DNA of 64,000 nt from Nilaparvata lugens. Its lineage: Eukaryota > Arthropoda > Insecta > Hemiptera > Delphacidae. The notes beneath the pieces were generated by a model. It worked only from the letters and a program-made list of their open reading frames with translations, was not told the origin of the DNA and ran no database searches. A program made the translations under genes and the position numbers. Of this stretch, positions 33,071 to 45,046 are shown in pieces (position 1 is the first letter of the stretch; each line of letters begins with the position of its first letter). The stretch spans positions 99,206,380-99,270,379 of the forward strand of contig NC_052518.1 in NCBI RefSeq assembly GCF_014356525.2, given 5' to 3'.

Positions 33071-34010
33071 ACTATAGTGACGTTATAATGGCAGTGGAGA
33101 AAGATAGGAGAACAGCGTTGCCGGTTCTCTGCCTTGCCACTGCCTTCTATAGAATGAATATAGCTGATACCGGTATATCTGATGTAAGATTAACTGTTCA
33201 TTGTGGTAGGAAATACAGTAATAAATTATACATTTTATTCTTCAAGAAAATATATTTTTCAATGATTAAATACCAAATTTTCATATTCTGTTAATTAATT
33301 ATATTCCTACATAATATTAAAATATAGTATATTTTATATTACTTTTAACACTCTAGAACATGGTACGCTATAGTGGAGTAGGTCAATTTCCACACAGAAA
33401 ACACTTAACATGTAGAGGACACATTATAAGATATTAATGAAACTAGCAATTGTATGTAATTGCAAACTATCAAATATTTTCTGTAATTGATGTAGTAGTT
33501 TTAGTTTTTTTTGGAAATAAATATTTTTTATCTCTTTTCTGTATAGGGCTACTTTTATAGAAATAGAAAGAAAAATAAAAATCTTAGTAGCCTACCCTTT
33601 AGTTTTAATTCATAAAATCATATGAATACACTAACATATGATAAAAATAAGAATCTTCTAGCGTATTTATTTATTTATTTCATATCACTTGAAAATGGCA
33701 TCAATGTCCGAAACATATTGTGATTAAATTTTTCAAAAAGGGTACTAAGATTTTTATTTTTCTTTCTATAAATATTTTTAGTTATTTATTATTTTACTTA
33801 TATAGGCCTACACTATATTCCTTCATAAGTTGACGCAATCTAACCATCAAGTGCTCGTCATAGATGGAGATAACAGAATTACATTGTTAAAAAACGATCT
33901 GGCAACGTTGCTAGAAAAGGTTATTGCTCTCTGCTTTGTCGAATGATAGACAAGGATATCAAAACCAATGTTAATAAAATATTGCCATTATAACGTGGAC
34001 ATCACTGTAG
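33071..34010 (-). mobile_element. GTCCAC MITE family, long form (~940 bp)
   Basis: The left end is ACTATAGTGACGTTATAATGGCAG and the right end CATTATAACGTGGACATCACTG. Near the right end it has ACGATCTGGCAACGTTG and CTTTGTCGAATGATAGACAA. The left-hand part, with AACAGCGTTGCCGGTTC and TAGCTGATACCGGTATATCTG, is shared with 37.36 kb and 35.6 kb. The middle has extra sequence including a smaller inverted repeat (33555-33585 / 33745-33780, AAAAATAAAAATCTTAGTA). It is either a longer family member or a short form with nested insertions. Confidence 0.6.
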
Positions 34011-34058
34011 GAAAAATAGTTCCTTATACATTTTAATAGAGTACTTGAAATACTAAAA

Positions 34059-34163
34059 ACTATCTAGCAACGTTGTTAGAAAAGGTAAGCGCTATCTGCT
34101 TAGTAGACAAGGATAGCAACACTAATGTCAATCAAATACCGCCATTAGAACGTGGACCTCACA
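34059..34163 (-). mobile_element. GTCCAC MITE, right-end fragment
   Basis: CTATCTAGCAACGTTGTTAG, TAGACAAGGATAGCAACACT and CGCCATTAGAACGTGGACCTCAC match the right third of the family. It lies 50 bp from the end of the long copy. Confidence 0.8.
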
Positions 34164-34164
34164 G

Positions 34165-35159
34165 GAGGAAAAAGAATTCCTTATCCATTTTAATAGAGTA
34201 CTTGAAAATTTGGGAATTCAAAAATATTCAATTTTAGATCAGCGCCTATTTTGGTACCTATGCCTATTAGAAAAATAGCTCCAAACTTTTATTTATTTAA
34301 AATTGATCAAAAATGATTCTCAAGTAATTTGAAAGCCATACAGGTTTTTGTTTGAATAACGTCCTTAACGTTATCAAAACGTGACAAGAATAATGCCAGA
34401 TATGTGTGTTTCAATAACATATCATCATTGCCCATTGCTAATCAAGGTTGTACTCTGTAGTATTAATTTTCTAATTTTTCTTGAGCTGGCTGCTAATGAA
34501 CGTTTGAAGTATTATCTGATGGGACATTTTTATTCATGAAAAATATTGTCAAATGTGATGAAATTATCAGTTTCTTTGTAATGGAGGCGTGTCACTTACC
34601 TTGATATTTTTCCTCAATAAACCACTTCTTAGTATTTTCCTTGTTACATCTTCCACTAGTGATTGGAACCATCATACCGATTCCGATCATGACTAAATTC
34701 AATTCAACTATGAATGGCCTTTCAATAGAGACCAGACCAGACATAAAACTTTACTCTAATAGTACACTAGTCTGATGATCATAACTAACTAAAACAACAA
34801 CTAATTTGAAATTGTTATTCTGAAACCGCGTATCTTATCGATTGATAGCTTATCAGCTCGAACACAAAACCAATTCGCTTCCCAAATCAAGTTTGTGGTT
34901 CGGTAAACAAGACTTTTCTTGCAAGAAGAGGTAGTGATAAAGAAAACCCTTTCTAAACGAAACCTTTCATGCAAGAAGAATTGTTGACGAATTTATCCTC
35001 AAATATTCATAAATTTATTTTCTACAAATGCTGGAAAGACTCACCCAAAGATTAAAGCTCAACTTTTAAAAAAGTAAAAATTATAAACAAAGTTTTTCTT
35101 AGAAATTTATTTCAATTTGGTAACTTGATATAGTTTAGGTCTGGATATATAATGGATTA
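34165..35159. other. Intronic stretch, no feature recognised
   Basis: No exon, tandem repeat or inverted repeat that I could support; part of NHERF intron 1. Confidence 0.4.
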
Positions 35160-35330
35160 ACATTGGTATTGCTAACCTTATCTATCATTCGACAAAGCAA
35201 TTAGCGCTATCCTTCTCTAGCTCCACAACGTTGTCAGATCGGTTTTTAACAATGTAGAAATATAATTAATCAACAAAATCTCAAATATGAAAATTTATTA
35301 TTAAATCATTGAAAAATGTATTTTCTCGGC
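35160..35330 (+). mobile_element. GTCCAC MITE, fragment
   Basis: Contains GGTATTGCTAACCTTATCTATC, CATTCGACAAAGCAATTAG, GCTCCACAACGTTGTCAGATC and AATGTAGAAATATAATTAAT in family order; both terminal repeats are missing. Confidence 0.75.
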
Positions 35331-35361
35331 GAATGGAACATAATTTTTATTGATTGGTTGA

Positions 35362-35640
35362 TACAATAAGTACATAATCAAAATGATAGGGAGAGAAAAA
35401 ATAAGGTAACCTTGTGCTATTCCTCTCCCAAATTTAGATAAGGTTACACATAGTCCAAAATAGGTTAAGTCTTGTAGTTGTACAGTTCACGAAATTTTCA
35501 GTTCTTAATTACTTTCAAGATGTTGATTTTTAAATTTAGATGTTTCAAAACCAAATTATTATAATTTTTAACTATAAACTGTTAATATTACATCAGATAT
35601 AACGGTATCAGCTATCTTCTATGGGATTTGGTTAGATGTT
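35362..35640 (-). repeat. Dispersed repeat D, copy 1 (LINE 3' UTR-like)
   Basis: About 280 bp matching 54738-55010 at >90% (AATAAGGTAACCTTGTGCTA, CTCTCCCAAATTTAGATAAG, CAGTTCTTAATTA, AACTGTTAATATTACATCAG). Weaker relatives are near 4.55, 25.8 and 47.3 kb. Orientation as a LINE 3' UTR is inferred from the TTGGGAGAGGAATAGCACAAGG phrase preceding A-rich ends on the minus strand. Confidence 0.75.
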
Positions 35641-36086
35641 ATTTAATAAACTGCCTGCTCATATTAAAGAATGTGATATTAATATTTTTAAGGTTTGTGT
35701 CAAAAAGATTCTAATTGACTGCTATCCATATGGTTATGAGGATTTGTGGTGATGTCTTTGTATTTTCTTAACTGTGATATACTTGTTTTAAAAATGTTTC
35801 TTATATTATATAGAATTTGCATATTTTTGTCTTATTTTTGTATATATTACGATGTGACTGTGATGACTATTAACGTTTATTGTTATATTTTAGAATTTTT
35901 ATTGAATTGTTGACTTTGTCTTGCATTTTTACTTTCCTTGCCCTATTACCATAGGTAAGGAAAGTATTGCTTTCCAAAAAAAATTAAGGTACCCTAATTT
36001 CATGTTTTCTATACGTTTCAAGGTCCCCTGAGTCCAAAAAAATGATTTTTGTTTAAAGTGTTCTGACAGTGAATGAATCTTGAATC
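35641..36086 (+). mobile_element. LINE 3' end, interrupted
   Basis: TTATGAGGATTTGTGGTGATG, TTACGATGTGACTGTGATGAC and the terminus AAAGTGTTCTGACAGTGAATGA with GAATCTTGAATC match 38.17-38.51 kb. Relative to that copy, ~120 bp at 35932-36049 (a stub of the CTTTCC repeat) is inserted between TTGCATTTTT and TTTAAAGTG. Confidence 0.75.
35932..36049 (-). repeat. CTTTCC repeat, terminal stub
   Basis: It begins ACTTTCCTTGCCCTATTACC, itself followed by the inverted AGGTAAGGAAAGT, and runs to CCCTGAGTCCAAAAAAATGA. It is inserted inside the LINE 3' end. Confidence 0.75.
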
Positions 36087-36120
36087 TTCAAGTCATTGGC
36101 AAAGCAGAGAATTTAATGTT

Positions 36121-37330
<1,210 letters not shown>

Positions 37331-37359
37331 TACCACACCAGATTTTTTTTAACATTGAA

Positions 37360-37456
37360 TAGATATACCGGAATCAGCTATTTTTTATAGAAGACAGTGG
37401 CATGGCAGAAATTCGGCAACGCTGTTCTTCTATTTTTCTCCACTGCCATTATAACT
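37360..37456 (-). mobile_element. GTCCAC MITE family, end fragment
   Basis: ATACCGGAATCAGCTATTTT, TTCGGCAACGCTGTTCTTC and CCACTGCCATTATAACTTTG correspond, reversed, to the left end of the 33071 copy; the TIR is degraded. Confidence 0.65.
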
Positions 37457-37639
37457 TTGTCTCAATCCAATAGAGACACAAGAGTGGTCACAAAGATATT
37501 TAATCAATCAGATTGGATAAGTGAGGATCGTTTAAGACTCGTTGTACAGCTTAGGCCCCATTTATACTCTTGAGTTGAGATTGCGGGAGAAATTTGTTTA
37601 AGTGAAGGTCTCTTAACACTTATAGCTACGCTACACTGA

Positions 37640-38790
37640 GATACATCCTAGCTTCCAATATTAGATTCAAGCTGTTCCATTGATATTAGGAGCTTGGATT
37701 AAACATCGAAAAAAGTTAGAAAGTTATCAAAATGGAAAAGTTTTTCAGGAAAGAATTTTTCCCCGATTATTACTTTTTAAAATATGAGCACCTGAAGTTT
37801 CAGTTTTTTATACAAATCATTTCAAATTAAAGTAACCTATCAGATTCCAAAAATTCAAGTAACAAACATTCGGTAAAAGATAAATTCACGAAAGTTTGAA
37901 GAACAATTCTTCATGGTATTGTTGGTTGAATAAGAAACAGATTTCCTGGAGATATAAATTTTTGAGAAGCTATAACCTACTCAACGGTCATCCATAAAAA
38001 ACTTAATATTATGACTGTTTATGCTTTGTATGTGTTTGAATGTCTGATGTATACCAGAAAAAATCTTTCCATCTTACCCACAAATAGTAATATTCACAAT
38101 CATTTTACAAGACAAGCAGAAGCACTTGGATTATCACAGTGCAATTACCATTTAACTTTGAAAAGTTTTGTTGAATTTGGAAAGAGGTTATTTAATAAAC
38201 TACGGTACCTGCTAATATTAAAGAATGTGATATTAACAGTTTTAAGTTTCCATTAAAAAGATTCTAATTGACTGCTGTCCATATGGTTATGAGGATTTGT
38301 GGTGATGTCTGTGTATTTTCTCAACTGTTTTAAAAATGTTTATTATAAATATTATATAGAATTTGCTTATCTTTGTCTTCTTTTGTATATATTACGATGT
38401 GACTGTGATGACTATTAATGTTTATTGTTATATTTTAGAATTTTTTATTAAATTGTTGATTTTGCTTTGCATTAAAGTGTTCTGACAATAAATGAATCTT
38501 GAATCAACTTAGGTTATTTTTGGCCAATTTTTGAAAATGGAATAACTTTCTCAAAATTTGATTTATTTTCAGGAAATATTTTCCTTTACTCAATCAACAA
38601 TACCATCTAGATTCTACCCTCAAAATTTAATGAATTTATCTCTTACCGAATTAGAAACAATGTCCCAAAAATTGAAACTATTCGCTCAAATCTCAAAAGT
38701 AATAATCGGAAAACATTTTTTCCTGAGAAATCTTTTTCATTTTGATATAGGCCTAATATATTTGATGAAGTCTGAAAATATATTAAATGA
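37640..38790. mobile_element. Inverted-repeat element split by a LINE 3' end
   Basis: The left part (to ~37995) carries GAAGAACAATTCTTCATGG and TATTGTTGGTTGA; the right part (38510-38790) carries the reverse-oriented TCAATCAACAATACCATC and ATCGGAAAACATTTTTTCCT, matching AGGAAAGAATTTTTCCCCG on the left. Between them is a LINE tail (38000-38505). Boundaries are approximate. Confidence 0.5.
38000..38505 (+). mobile_element. LINE C-terminus and 3' UTR
   Basis: The frame from 38011 reads ALYVFECLMYTRKNLSILP and NSNIHNHFTRQAEALG, then FGKRLFNKL: the typical region after the RT of Jockey/CR1-like LINEs (N.DIHNYNTRN...). It continues into TTATGAGGATTTGTGGTGATG and ends AATAAATGAATCTTGAATC. 5'-truncated. 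Confidence 0.75.
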
Positions 38791-39960
38791 ATTTATTATT
38801 TAAGATTAATAAGAAGAGGTCTAAAAAGTAGAAAAAATTGAAATAACATGAATTTTACTCATAGGGTAGGTACTACTTCAATCTAGACTAAAATATTATA
38901 TTGCACAAGTTTTGTTTGCCTTTCAACAAAAAAGTTTTTTTCTGAAGTGATTCATAATCATTTTCAAGTGGATGAAGTAATATTTATTATTCGAAAACGT
39001 TGAGGAAAGATATATGTTCTAGAAATCATTGGTACACTCTTTATAATTTTTTATATAGGCCTAGCTTAAACACAACCAGTTCCAGAATTTTCAAGAATCA
39101 AAGTGAATTGTTATTTTCCGTAAACAAATATTTTACCTTTATTCAGCAGCTGAATTATTTCATAGGCTATTTCTAATGTAAAATATTAGGGACGATTTAC
39201 ATTATATGATATAAGTTATAAGTAAACATTTTTAGCATCTGGCTTATTTCACATTAATAATATGAAATGAGCCAGCTGCTGAAGGTAAAATATTCACTGA
39301 AAAGTGACAATTCACTTAGACACTTAAAAATGGCATGAATGCTGAAACTAAAATAGTTGCATTTACATTAAAAAGTAAAGAGTATTATATAGTGATTTCT
39401 GTATAATAAACAGTTCATATTAAAATACTTAATCAGTGAATAAAATAGTTAATGGAAAGAAAGATTGCCGTAGCTATTTCTTTTCCAACAATTATTCACA
39501 GATTCCCTTCTTTAATTGGTTTTTAGAATTCTGAGGTAATAGGTAAGGTACCAATTCATTCTACAGCATTTATTCAGGATGAATAGAGTATAAAATATAG
39601 AATAGGGTGAGAGCATTCTCATCATGATAATAGGATTGACAAATTATTAACTTTTACTGTAATTTGTTTTTAACAAGCTTTCAATAATTTTTGTTATGTT
39701 GAATCCAACTCATATTTGAAGAAATAAATTAAATATGAAAGCATTCAGAAGAAAATGCTAATCAAAAATATTCGTAAAGATTCTAAAATATAGAACCAAC
39801 TTATAGGCATATAACCTGTTGATTCATGCATGATTCGGTAGTGGCCTCTAGTATTGACTATAATTATGCAACCCTTGAAAATAATTCCTGATGGGGTTGG
39901 TCTTTAAGTGTTCAAACATGAAAATTGATAAGTGTTTAGTCTATATTATATATTGATTCT
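38791..39960. other. Intronic stretch near NHERF exon 1
   Basis: AT-rich. Paired phrases TAAATATTTTACCTTTATTCAGCAGC (39126 on) and GCTGCTGAAGGTAAAATATTCA (39269 on) form a loose ~165-bp fold-back. No exon. Confidence 0.45.
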
Positions 39961-39993
39961 TTAACATCGTGCAATGAATAAGTTGTAACTTAC

Positions 39994-40446
39994 CTCATTA
40001 TCTAGTGACAGGCCACTTTTTTCAGACTTTTGAGAATGGTTATCCTCAATTTCAGTTCCATTTAGATAAGATCCTGGCCTTGGAGTCTTCATAACAACAA
40101 CGTTTGGATGTGTGCTTTTTATCACTATACTTTTCGATTTGAAATAATTATCAGCTTCTTGATCGACCACGAGTAATTTGGTTTCATCTGGCATAGCTTT
40201 TATTCTCTGAACGACCTGTTTGTGATTTTCAGTAGCAATATTTACCCCATTAACTTCAATAATTCTATCATTTTCCTTGAGACCAGCAGCCTCGGCAGGA
40301 GAGCCCTCATCAACTTTACCTATGTATTGCCACGGTTTTCCTTTCTCAGCATGCAAATTGAAACCATATCCGTCGAAATCATCCCACTTGATGATATGGC
40401 AAAGCCTAATAACGTGATTATTTGGCGTAATCGAACCGTTCGACAT
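39994..40446 (-). CDS. Sip1: NHERF-like scaffold, exon 1 (PDZ domain)
   Basis: The first ATG (40446) follows an in-frame TGA 16 codons upstream, with A at -3; the exon gives 151 codons and ends GATAATGAG before GTAAGTT. Residues 14-100 are a PDZ domain very like NHERF/EBP50: RLCHIIKW, the ligand-binding loop GYGF at 26-29, NLHAEKGKPWQYIGKV, EGSPAEAAGL, NDRIIEVNGVNI, and helix B with His75 in ENHKQVVQRIKA, the class I PDZ signature. Family members scaffold membrane transporters and receptors and link them to ezrin-radixin-moesin; fly Sip1 assists Slik kinase in Moesin phosphorylation. With exons 2 and 3 the protein is 241 residues with a single PDZ, whereas vertebrate NHERF1/2 have two. Confidence 0.94.
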
Positions 40447-40810
40447 TATTCGACTGATATCCTCGCGAATAATGAAATAATACACAATTCAACTCTGAAA
40501 ACTACTGGCAACGACAATACCAAGAAGGAACGACCACACACCACTCAAAGCTCAAACCACTCCTTCAAACGAAAACAAGTGAATTTCAGAATCAAGACGC
40601 ATATCACATGACTATTACCACAACAATTTCTTTAACAACTTTATGAAGACAAGATCTATTAAGGTCGATTTTACTTTCACAGATTCTCAAAAATTAATTT
40701 CATGAACTACTTTTCATATTTTTAATTCGGAAAGAGATAATTTCATTTATTTATGAATTTTATCCACACAGAAATAAAAAGCAAACATGAGAATCAAGTA
40801 GGCCGTGATG
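40447..40810 (-). promoter_or_regulatory. NHERF 5' UTR / proximal promoter region
   Basis: Sequence directly upstream of the start. TTTTCAG at ~40495 on the minus strand could be a 5'-UTR splice acceptor; no TATA box can be singled out. The plus-strand 129-codon frame here is the antisense of the PDZ exon. Confidence 0.35.
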
Positions 40811-40814
40811 TCTT

Positions 40815-40952
40815 ATCGATCAGCCATCAAAAAACAATAGATCGATCCATACATTGTTCGACCGATCCATAATATCGATATATTTGTCATTACATCGATC
40901 TATCGTATCGATCATTGATTTTTCATACAATGATCTATTCTATAGTATCGAT
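40815..40952. promoter_or_regulatory. Cluster of six ATCGAT motifs
   Basis: ATCGAT occurs at 40815, 40841, 40874, 40894, 40907 and 40947; the one at 40873-40880 is the full palindrome TATCGATA, the DRE bound by DREF in flies. The cluster lies 370-510 bp upstream of the NHERF ATG. The surrounding GATC/ATC-rich sequence may equally be a degenerate short repeat. Confidence 0.45.
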
Positions 40953-41072
40953 TCTTCCTTGATTTTTTATTATACAGTTATATACTATTGATACTATCAA
41001 TTGATATAAAAATATACTATTTACATTGATGTAAAAATGTATCGTATGGATCATTTAATTAAAAATAAGAGT

Positions 41073-41292
41073 CTATAGTGAGGTCCACGTTATGACAGTA
41101 TTTGATCAACTTTGGTTTTGCTACCCTTGTCTATCATTCGACAAAGCCGATGGTACACTATCCTTTTCTAGGTCCACAACAATGCCAATTATATTTTTGA
41201 CAGTGTAGAAATATAATTAATTAATGTAGAGAATCGGCATCGCTATTCTTCTATCTTTATCCACTGCCATTATAGCGTGGACCTCACTATAG
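41073..41292 (+). mobile_element. GTCCAC MITE, best full-length copy (220 bp)
   Basis: The terminal inverted repeats are CTATAGTGAGGTCCACGTTAT and ATAGCGTGGACCTCACTATAG; the outermost TA fits a Tc1/mariner-type TA target site. The interior has GGTTTTGCTACCCTTGTC, TCATTCGACAAAGCCGATGG, TTTCTAGGTCCACAACAATG and ATATAATTAATTAATGTAG. No coding capacity. The family has at least nine partial or full copies between 24.7 and 63.0 kb. Confidence 0.92.
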
Positions 41293-41864
41293 TATGCTAT
41301 CAAACACATTTTATAACAGAACAGAGACTTTAAAACAGTTTTTGCTGTGTGCTTGGAAACGCATAAAAAGTACAAATTTTACAAAAGCAATGTAATGAAC
41401 TCAAACCCATTTTTTATTTTCTTTATATTATCACCATTTCAAACTTTTTCTATTCCATAGAACTTATTGATGTATATTATTTATGAATAATGTATTAAAC
41501 CTTATAATTTACTACAATAACCATTTTGTTTATTGACTTTCTCATTTTCCTAGCACTATTTGTGTACCTGAAGAAGATGAAATATGTCCAAATGGATACT
41601 TACCTAGCTCAGTCGGGTTTCTTGCAATAGTAGGAATGTATCACTGAATTTGGATACACTGAAAAACTGCTGACTGACAAAATATTGGATAATATAACTG
41701 ACTATCAATCAGAAAGAGTACCACATACTGTCTCAGTACAGAAAGTCCAATCTATACCCTCTTATTGACAGTCTCAGTATTCCAATATTTTGTCAATCAG
41801 CTGTTTATAGAATTTACTCTCTATAATGAGAGTACATCCTATTCTCTCTGCAATAGAGTATTCT
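41293..41864. other. Intergenic stretch, no gene seen
   Basis: Contains the phrase GTACCTGAAGAAGATGAAATATGTCC and small inverted phrases around CTGTCTCAGTACAG and ATTTTGTCAATCAGCTG, hinting at old repeats. No exon. Confidence 0.4.
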
Positions 41865-42130
41865 TTAGTGAGGTCCACGTTTTAATGGCAGTGTTTGATT
41901 AGTAATGGTATTGCTATCCTTGTCTTTCATTCAACAAAGCGGATAGTGCTATCTCTTTGCTCTGTTGCCAGATCGTCTTTTAACAATGTAGAATTAATAA
42001 TTAATTGATTAAATATTTTGATTGATTAAAAATTATGTAAATTGATTATGAAATTATTGAAAAATATAATTGATTATTTTGAACGAGAATGACCAGTTAA
42101 TATTACATCAATACACCTGTATGGGTCCTT

Positions 42131-42350
42131 ATCACAGAGACAAGTTCTCACAGAGACATGTAGTGTTTTTGAACGATATTAGTGTCACAGAGACAAGTAT
42201 TTTTATAAATGGCAGTCTCACAGAGACAAGGTGAGTCTCACAGAGACAAGGTCAGTCTCACTGGAACAAGAAAAGGGGTAGAGTCCCATTCGAAAAAGTG
42301 GAGTGTCACAGAGACAAGGTCAGTGTCTCACAGGAACAAGGTTGGTGTGG
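42131..42350 (+). repeat. Irregular minisatellite of CACAGAGACAAG
   Basis: About eight occurrences of TCACAGAGACAAG or close variants (TCACAGAGACATG, TCACTGGAACAAG, TCACAGGAACAAG) in 215 bp, spaced 17 to 50 bp. Each core contains a small CTC...GAG dyad (GTCTCacaGAGAC). It yields short frames by chance; no gene is inferred. Confidence 0.85.
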
Positions 42351-42432
42351 TGTGTTGCCTACACATGAAGATGAAGGCATTCCATTTGCTCTAATAAATT
42401 TTAATATATATACATATATATTAAGGTGACAT

Positions 42433-42520
42433 GAATAGAATAGAATGACTGCCTTTATTTTTTTTTAGAGAGCGAAGTTAGGGCGCAGTCGACCCTCTCT
42501 TACACTCAACTCTCTATCAA
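42433..42520 (-). mobile_element. 3' end of a LINE-like element, reversed
   Basis: Same terminus as at 4111-4212: GAATA repeats, GACTGCCTTTATTT, then GCGAAGTTAGGGCGCAGTCG and CCCTCTCTTACACTCAAC. It is inserted in the long MITE. Confidence 0.6.
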
Positions 42521-42710
42521 GTATTATAACAATACAAAAAAATACAAATAATATGATTAAAAACAAACAATAGTTAAGTTATCTACTTATTTAAAATAAT
42601 AACAAATTTTAAATTATCAGCTACCGTTTATAGAAGGCATTGACAAGACGTTCGGCAACATTTTTCTCCTATCTTTCTCCACTGATCATTATAACGTGGA
42701 CCTCACTATA

Positions 42711-43428
42711 CATTCTGTGCTGTCAATGTGATTATTAGCTGAAATATGCACTACAAATTACATCCAATATAAATGTCATTGATTTTGGATGTTGATTCTG
42801 TTGTGCTCTTGAAGATGCGATCAAAGATGTTGTGCTTTATCTAGTTTTCTACTGCAAGTAATGCAGTAATCAGAAATACTGTTTGGGCTATAACCCAAAT
42901 TATGTTGTAAGCTTAATTATATCCCAGCTTGCTTCGTGACTTGGGGTGGCCACTAACGATAGGATAAGTGTTTTGAACATGTGTATGATAATCATCATAC
43001 ATGTTGTGTCATCAGCTAAAGGCTTGGAACGAAAAACAGCTGTTTGACAGCAGCTTTTAACATAAAATAAACAACCAATAACACTAAATAATAATAATTT
43101 TATTAATGGAGACAACAGGATAAACCCATTTTGCCTCCTTCACACAATACAATATTTTCAACACATTATACAATTTGAAATCCAAGAAGATAAAAAATTA
43201 ATATGAAAGAATACAAATATTCATTGAAGTAATCGTAAAGAATAAAAATTGATTATAAGAGTAATTATTAAACAAAATTGAATCAAATAATAATAAAAAG
43301 AGAAAAAAGAAGAAGAAAGAATGAAGAGAGAAAGGATGTCTGTGTAAAACCAAGAATGGTAGGGTTAATAAACCACTAGCTAGAATGGTGGCCCACTAGA
43401 ATTGTGGGTTAAATAAACCACTGGAAAT
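42711..43428. other. Intergenic stretch, no gene seen
   Basis: A/T-rich with A-rich purine tracts near 43285-43340. The phrase CATGTGTATGATAATCATCATACATGTTGTG (split by two bases) near 42978 forms a hairpin. No exon support. Confidence 0.4.
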
Positions 43429-44018
43429 AGTATATTTCGCACCTAGAGCAGAAAATGAGATTTTTCCAGCTCGAAATCGGTTTTCAGGTCCGAGGACTAG
43501 AAAAGATTGAGAGCTGGAAAAACATTTTTGCCCGTGGTGCAAACGATATTTTTCGCCACACTACAGGTATTGCTGAGAAAATAAATAAATAATACAAAAT
43601 AAAGAATACTCGTTAAGCTATCGTACCTATCTCTTGATTTTAGTGGTAGAAGATTTGCAGTCAGGATTTCAGATTCTTTTAAAATTTAACTTGGAATACC
43701 ACAGTCATCTTCAAGCATTTTTGAAAATTCGGAATGCACTAATCAACAATAAATAATTGAATAAAAATGGTTGCGAAGCGAATTAGTTTGATTCGAAACT
43801 GGAACTGAAATCATGGCGACTTCAGCTGATGATGAAAGTGGACACTCGCCCGATCTAGCGGATGACTTATTAACTACTTCCATGAGCGGCTGGAAAGAGA
43901 CAACTTTCTGGCCTAGACCGGAAAAGAAACCCTTTTCTGACGTCATCTGCAAACAAGGTCTTTCAGATCTACGTAGGGACTGGAAAACAGCTGCTCTCTG
44001 TGCAGTGTGGCGAAAAGC
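43429..44018 (-). mobile_element. Modular repeat element, 43-kb copy
   Basis: Reverse orientation: starts AGTATATTTCGCACCTAGAGC, has CAGCTCGAAATCGGTTTTCA and GATTGAGAGCTGG, then a stretch not found in the other copies. The left module follows (GAGCGGCTGGAAAGAG, TCTGGCCTAGACCGGAAA, TCTGACGTCATCTGCAAAC, GTGCAGTGTGGCGAAAA). A 76-codon frame (43813 on the plus strand, MATSADDESGHSPDLADD...) crosses it and has a protein-like N-terminus with a CRE-like TGACGTCA downstream; coding is unproven. Confidence 0.6.
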
Positions 44019-45046
44019 AAATTATGATAAAAAAAATATTTAACCTCAAATAGAGCAGCGATGAAAAAATAGTCCAACAGAAAATCCAAGACATAAATCT
44101 AACCACAAAAAATGTTGTTCACTGACGACATAACATGTATGACGAACGTGTGTGTTCACACATGCTCAACACACTTGTCCTGTCTTTATTGGCCACCCAT
44201 GGGTTGAAATAATTAAACAATGTGAAGGATAAAATTTGTATCAATTTATTGCATTTCAACATTCAACTTTACTAATATTATGCAAAATCATAACGTTTGA
44301 ATAAAAAATTAAACGCTAACTGTTAAGTAGGCACTTTGTACACAATAAAATTGAAGTTAACTATCCATAAACTCTACTTACTGAAAGCTAAACAAATTAT
44401 TATTTACATAATGAATGTACAGGTATACATCAATTAAGTAGATATATCACAGTATTTTGTCAAACACCACTGAGATTCTATAGGTTCGACAACACCTTTT
44501 AGCTTTGTGAATATGGAAGCTCTATCAATATTAAATATATTTTAATTGTCTATCAACAGAAAAATGTATTTTGGAATGAATAAACATGATTTGTATCTCA
44601 AACAGATCAATGAACAAGCATGTTTGATATGATGTGCTATAATGTATTCAATAAAACGAATAGTTAATTCAAGATAATGATTTTTGAGATTGATGAAATT
44701 TGGATACAAAATCCCATGTTGAAGACTAAGCACTGAGAGCCGTTGATGAAATAGTGTCTCAACTAAATTACTATTCTCACAAATGACAAAAGTTTTCTGG
44801 AAAACTAAATTTAAAAGGTGTTATGCTTTCAACTCTTAAATACTAACAATAGTAATTGAACAAATATACTCCTCTTGGAAATGATTTTTTTTCATTTTCT
44901 TCGAATGAATACTCATGCATGTGAATAAACTCATATAAAAAAAATATTCAATGCATTTTCTAAGACAAATTAAAAAAATATATTCAATGCATTCTCTAAG
45001 ACACAAATTAAAAAAAATATATATTATAAAATTGAATAGAATGGAG
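44019..45046. other. Intergenic stretch, short tandem units
   Basis: No gene. Near 44938-45020 an ~55-bp unit (AAAAAATATTCAATGCATT, CTAAGACA, AATTAAAA) is repeated about 1.5-2 times. Confidence 0.5.

Larger units (their letters stand above)
41865..42710 (+). mobile_element. GTCCAC MITE family, long form (~850 bp)
   Basis: The left end is AGTGAGGTCCACGTTTTAATGG and the right end CATTATAACGTGGACCTCACT. The left internal part follows the short form up to AACAATGTAGAATTAATAATT and the right part has AGACGTTCGGCAAC and TCTCCTATCTTTCTCCACTG. In the middle are a CACAGAGACA minisatellite (42131-42350) and a reversed LINE 3' end (42433-42520). Confidence 0.7.

Noticed and set aside
40222..40611. 129-codon plus-strand gene
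   Set aside because: It is the antisense of the NHERF PDZ exon and its 5' flank; the minus strand has the clear domain match.
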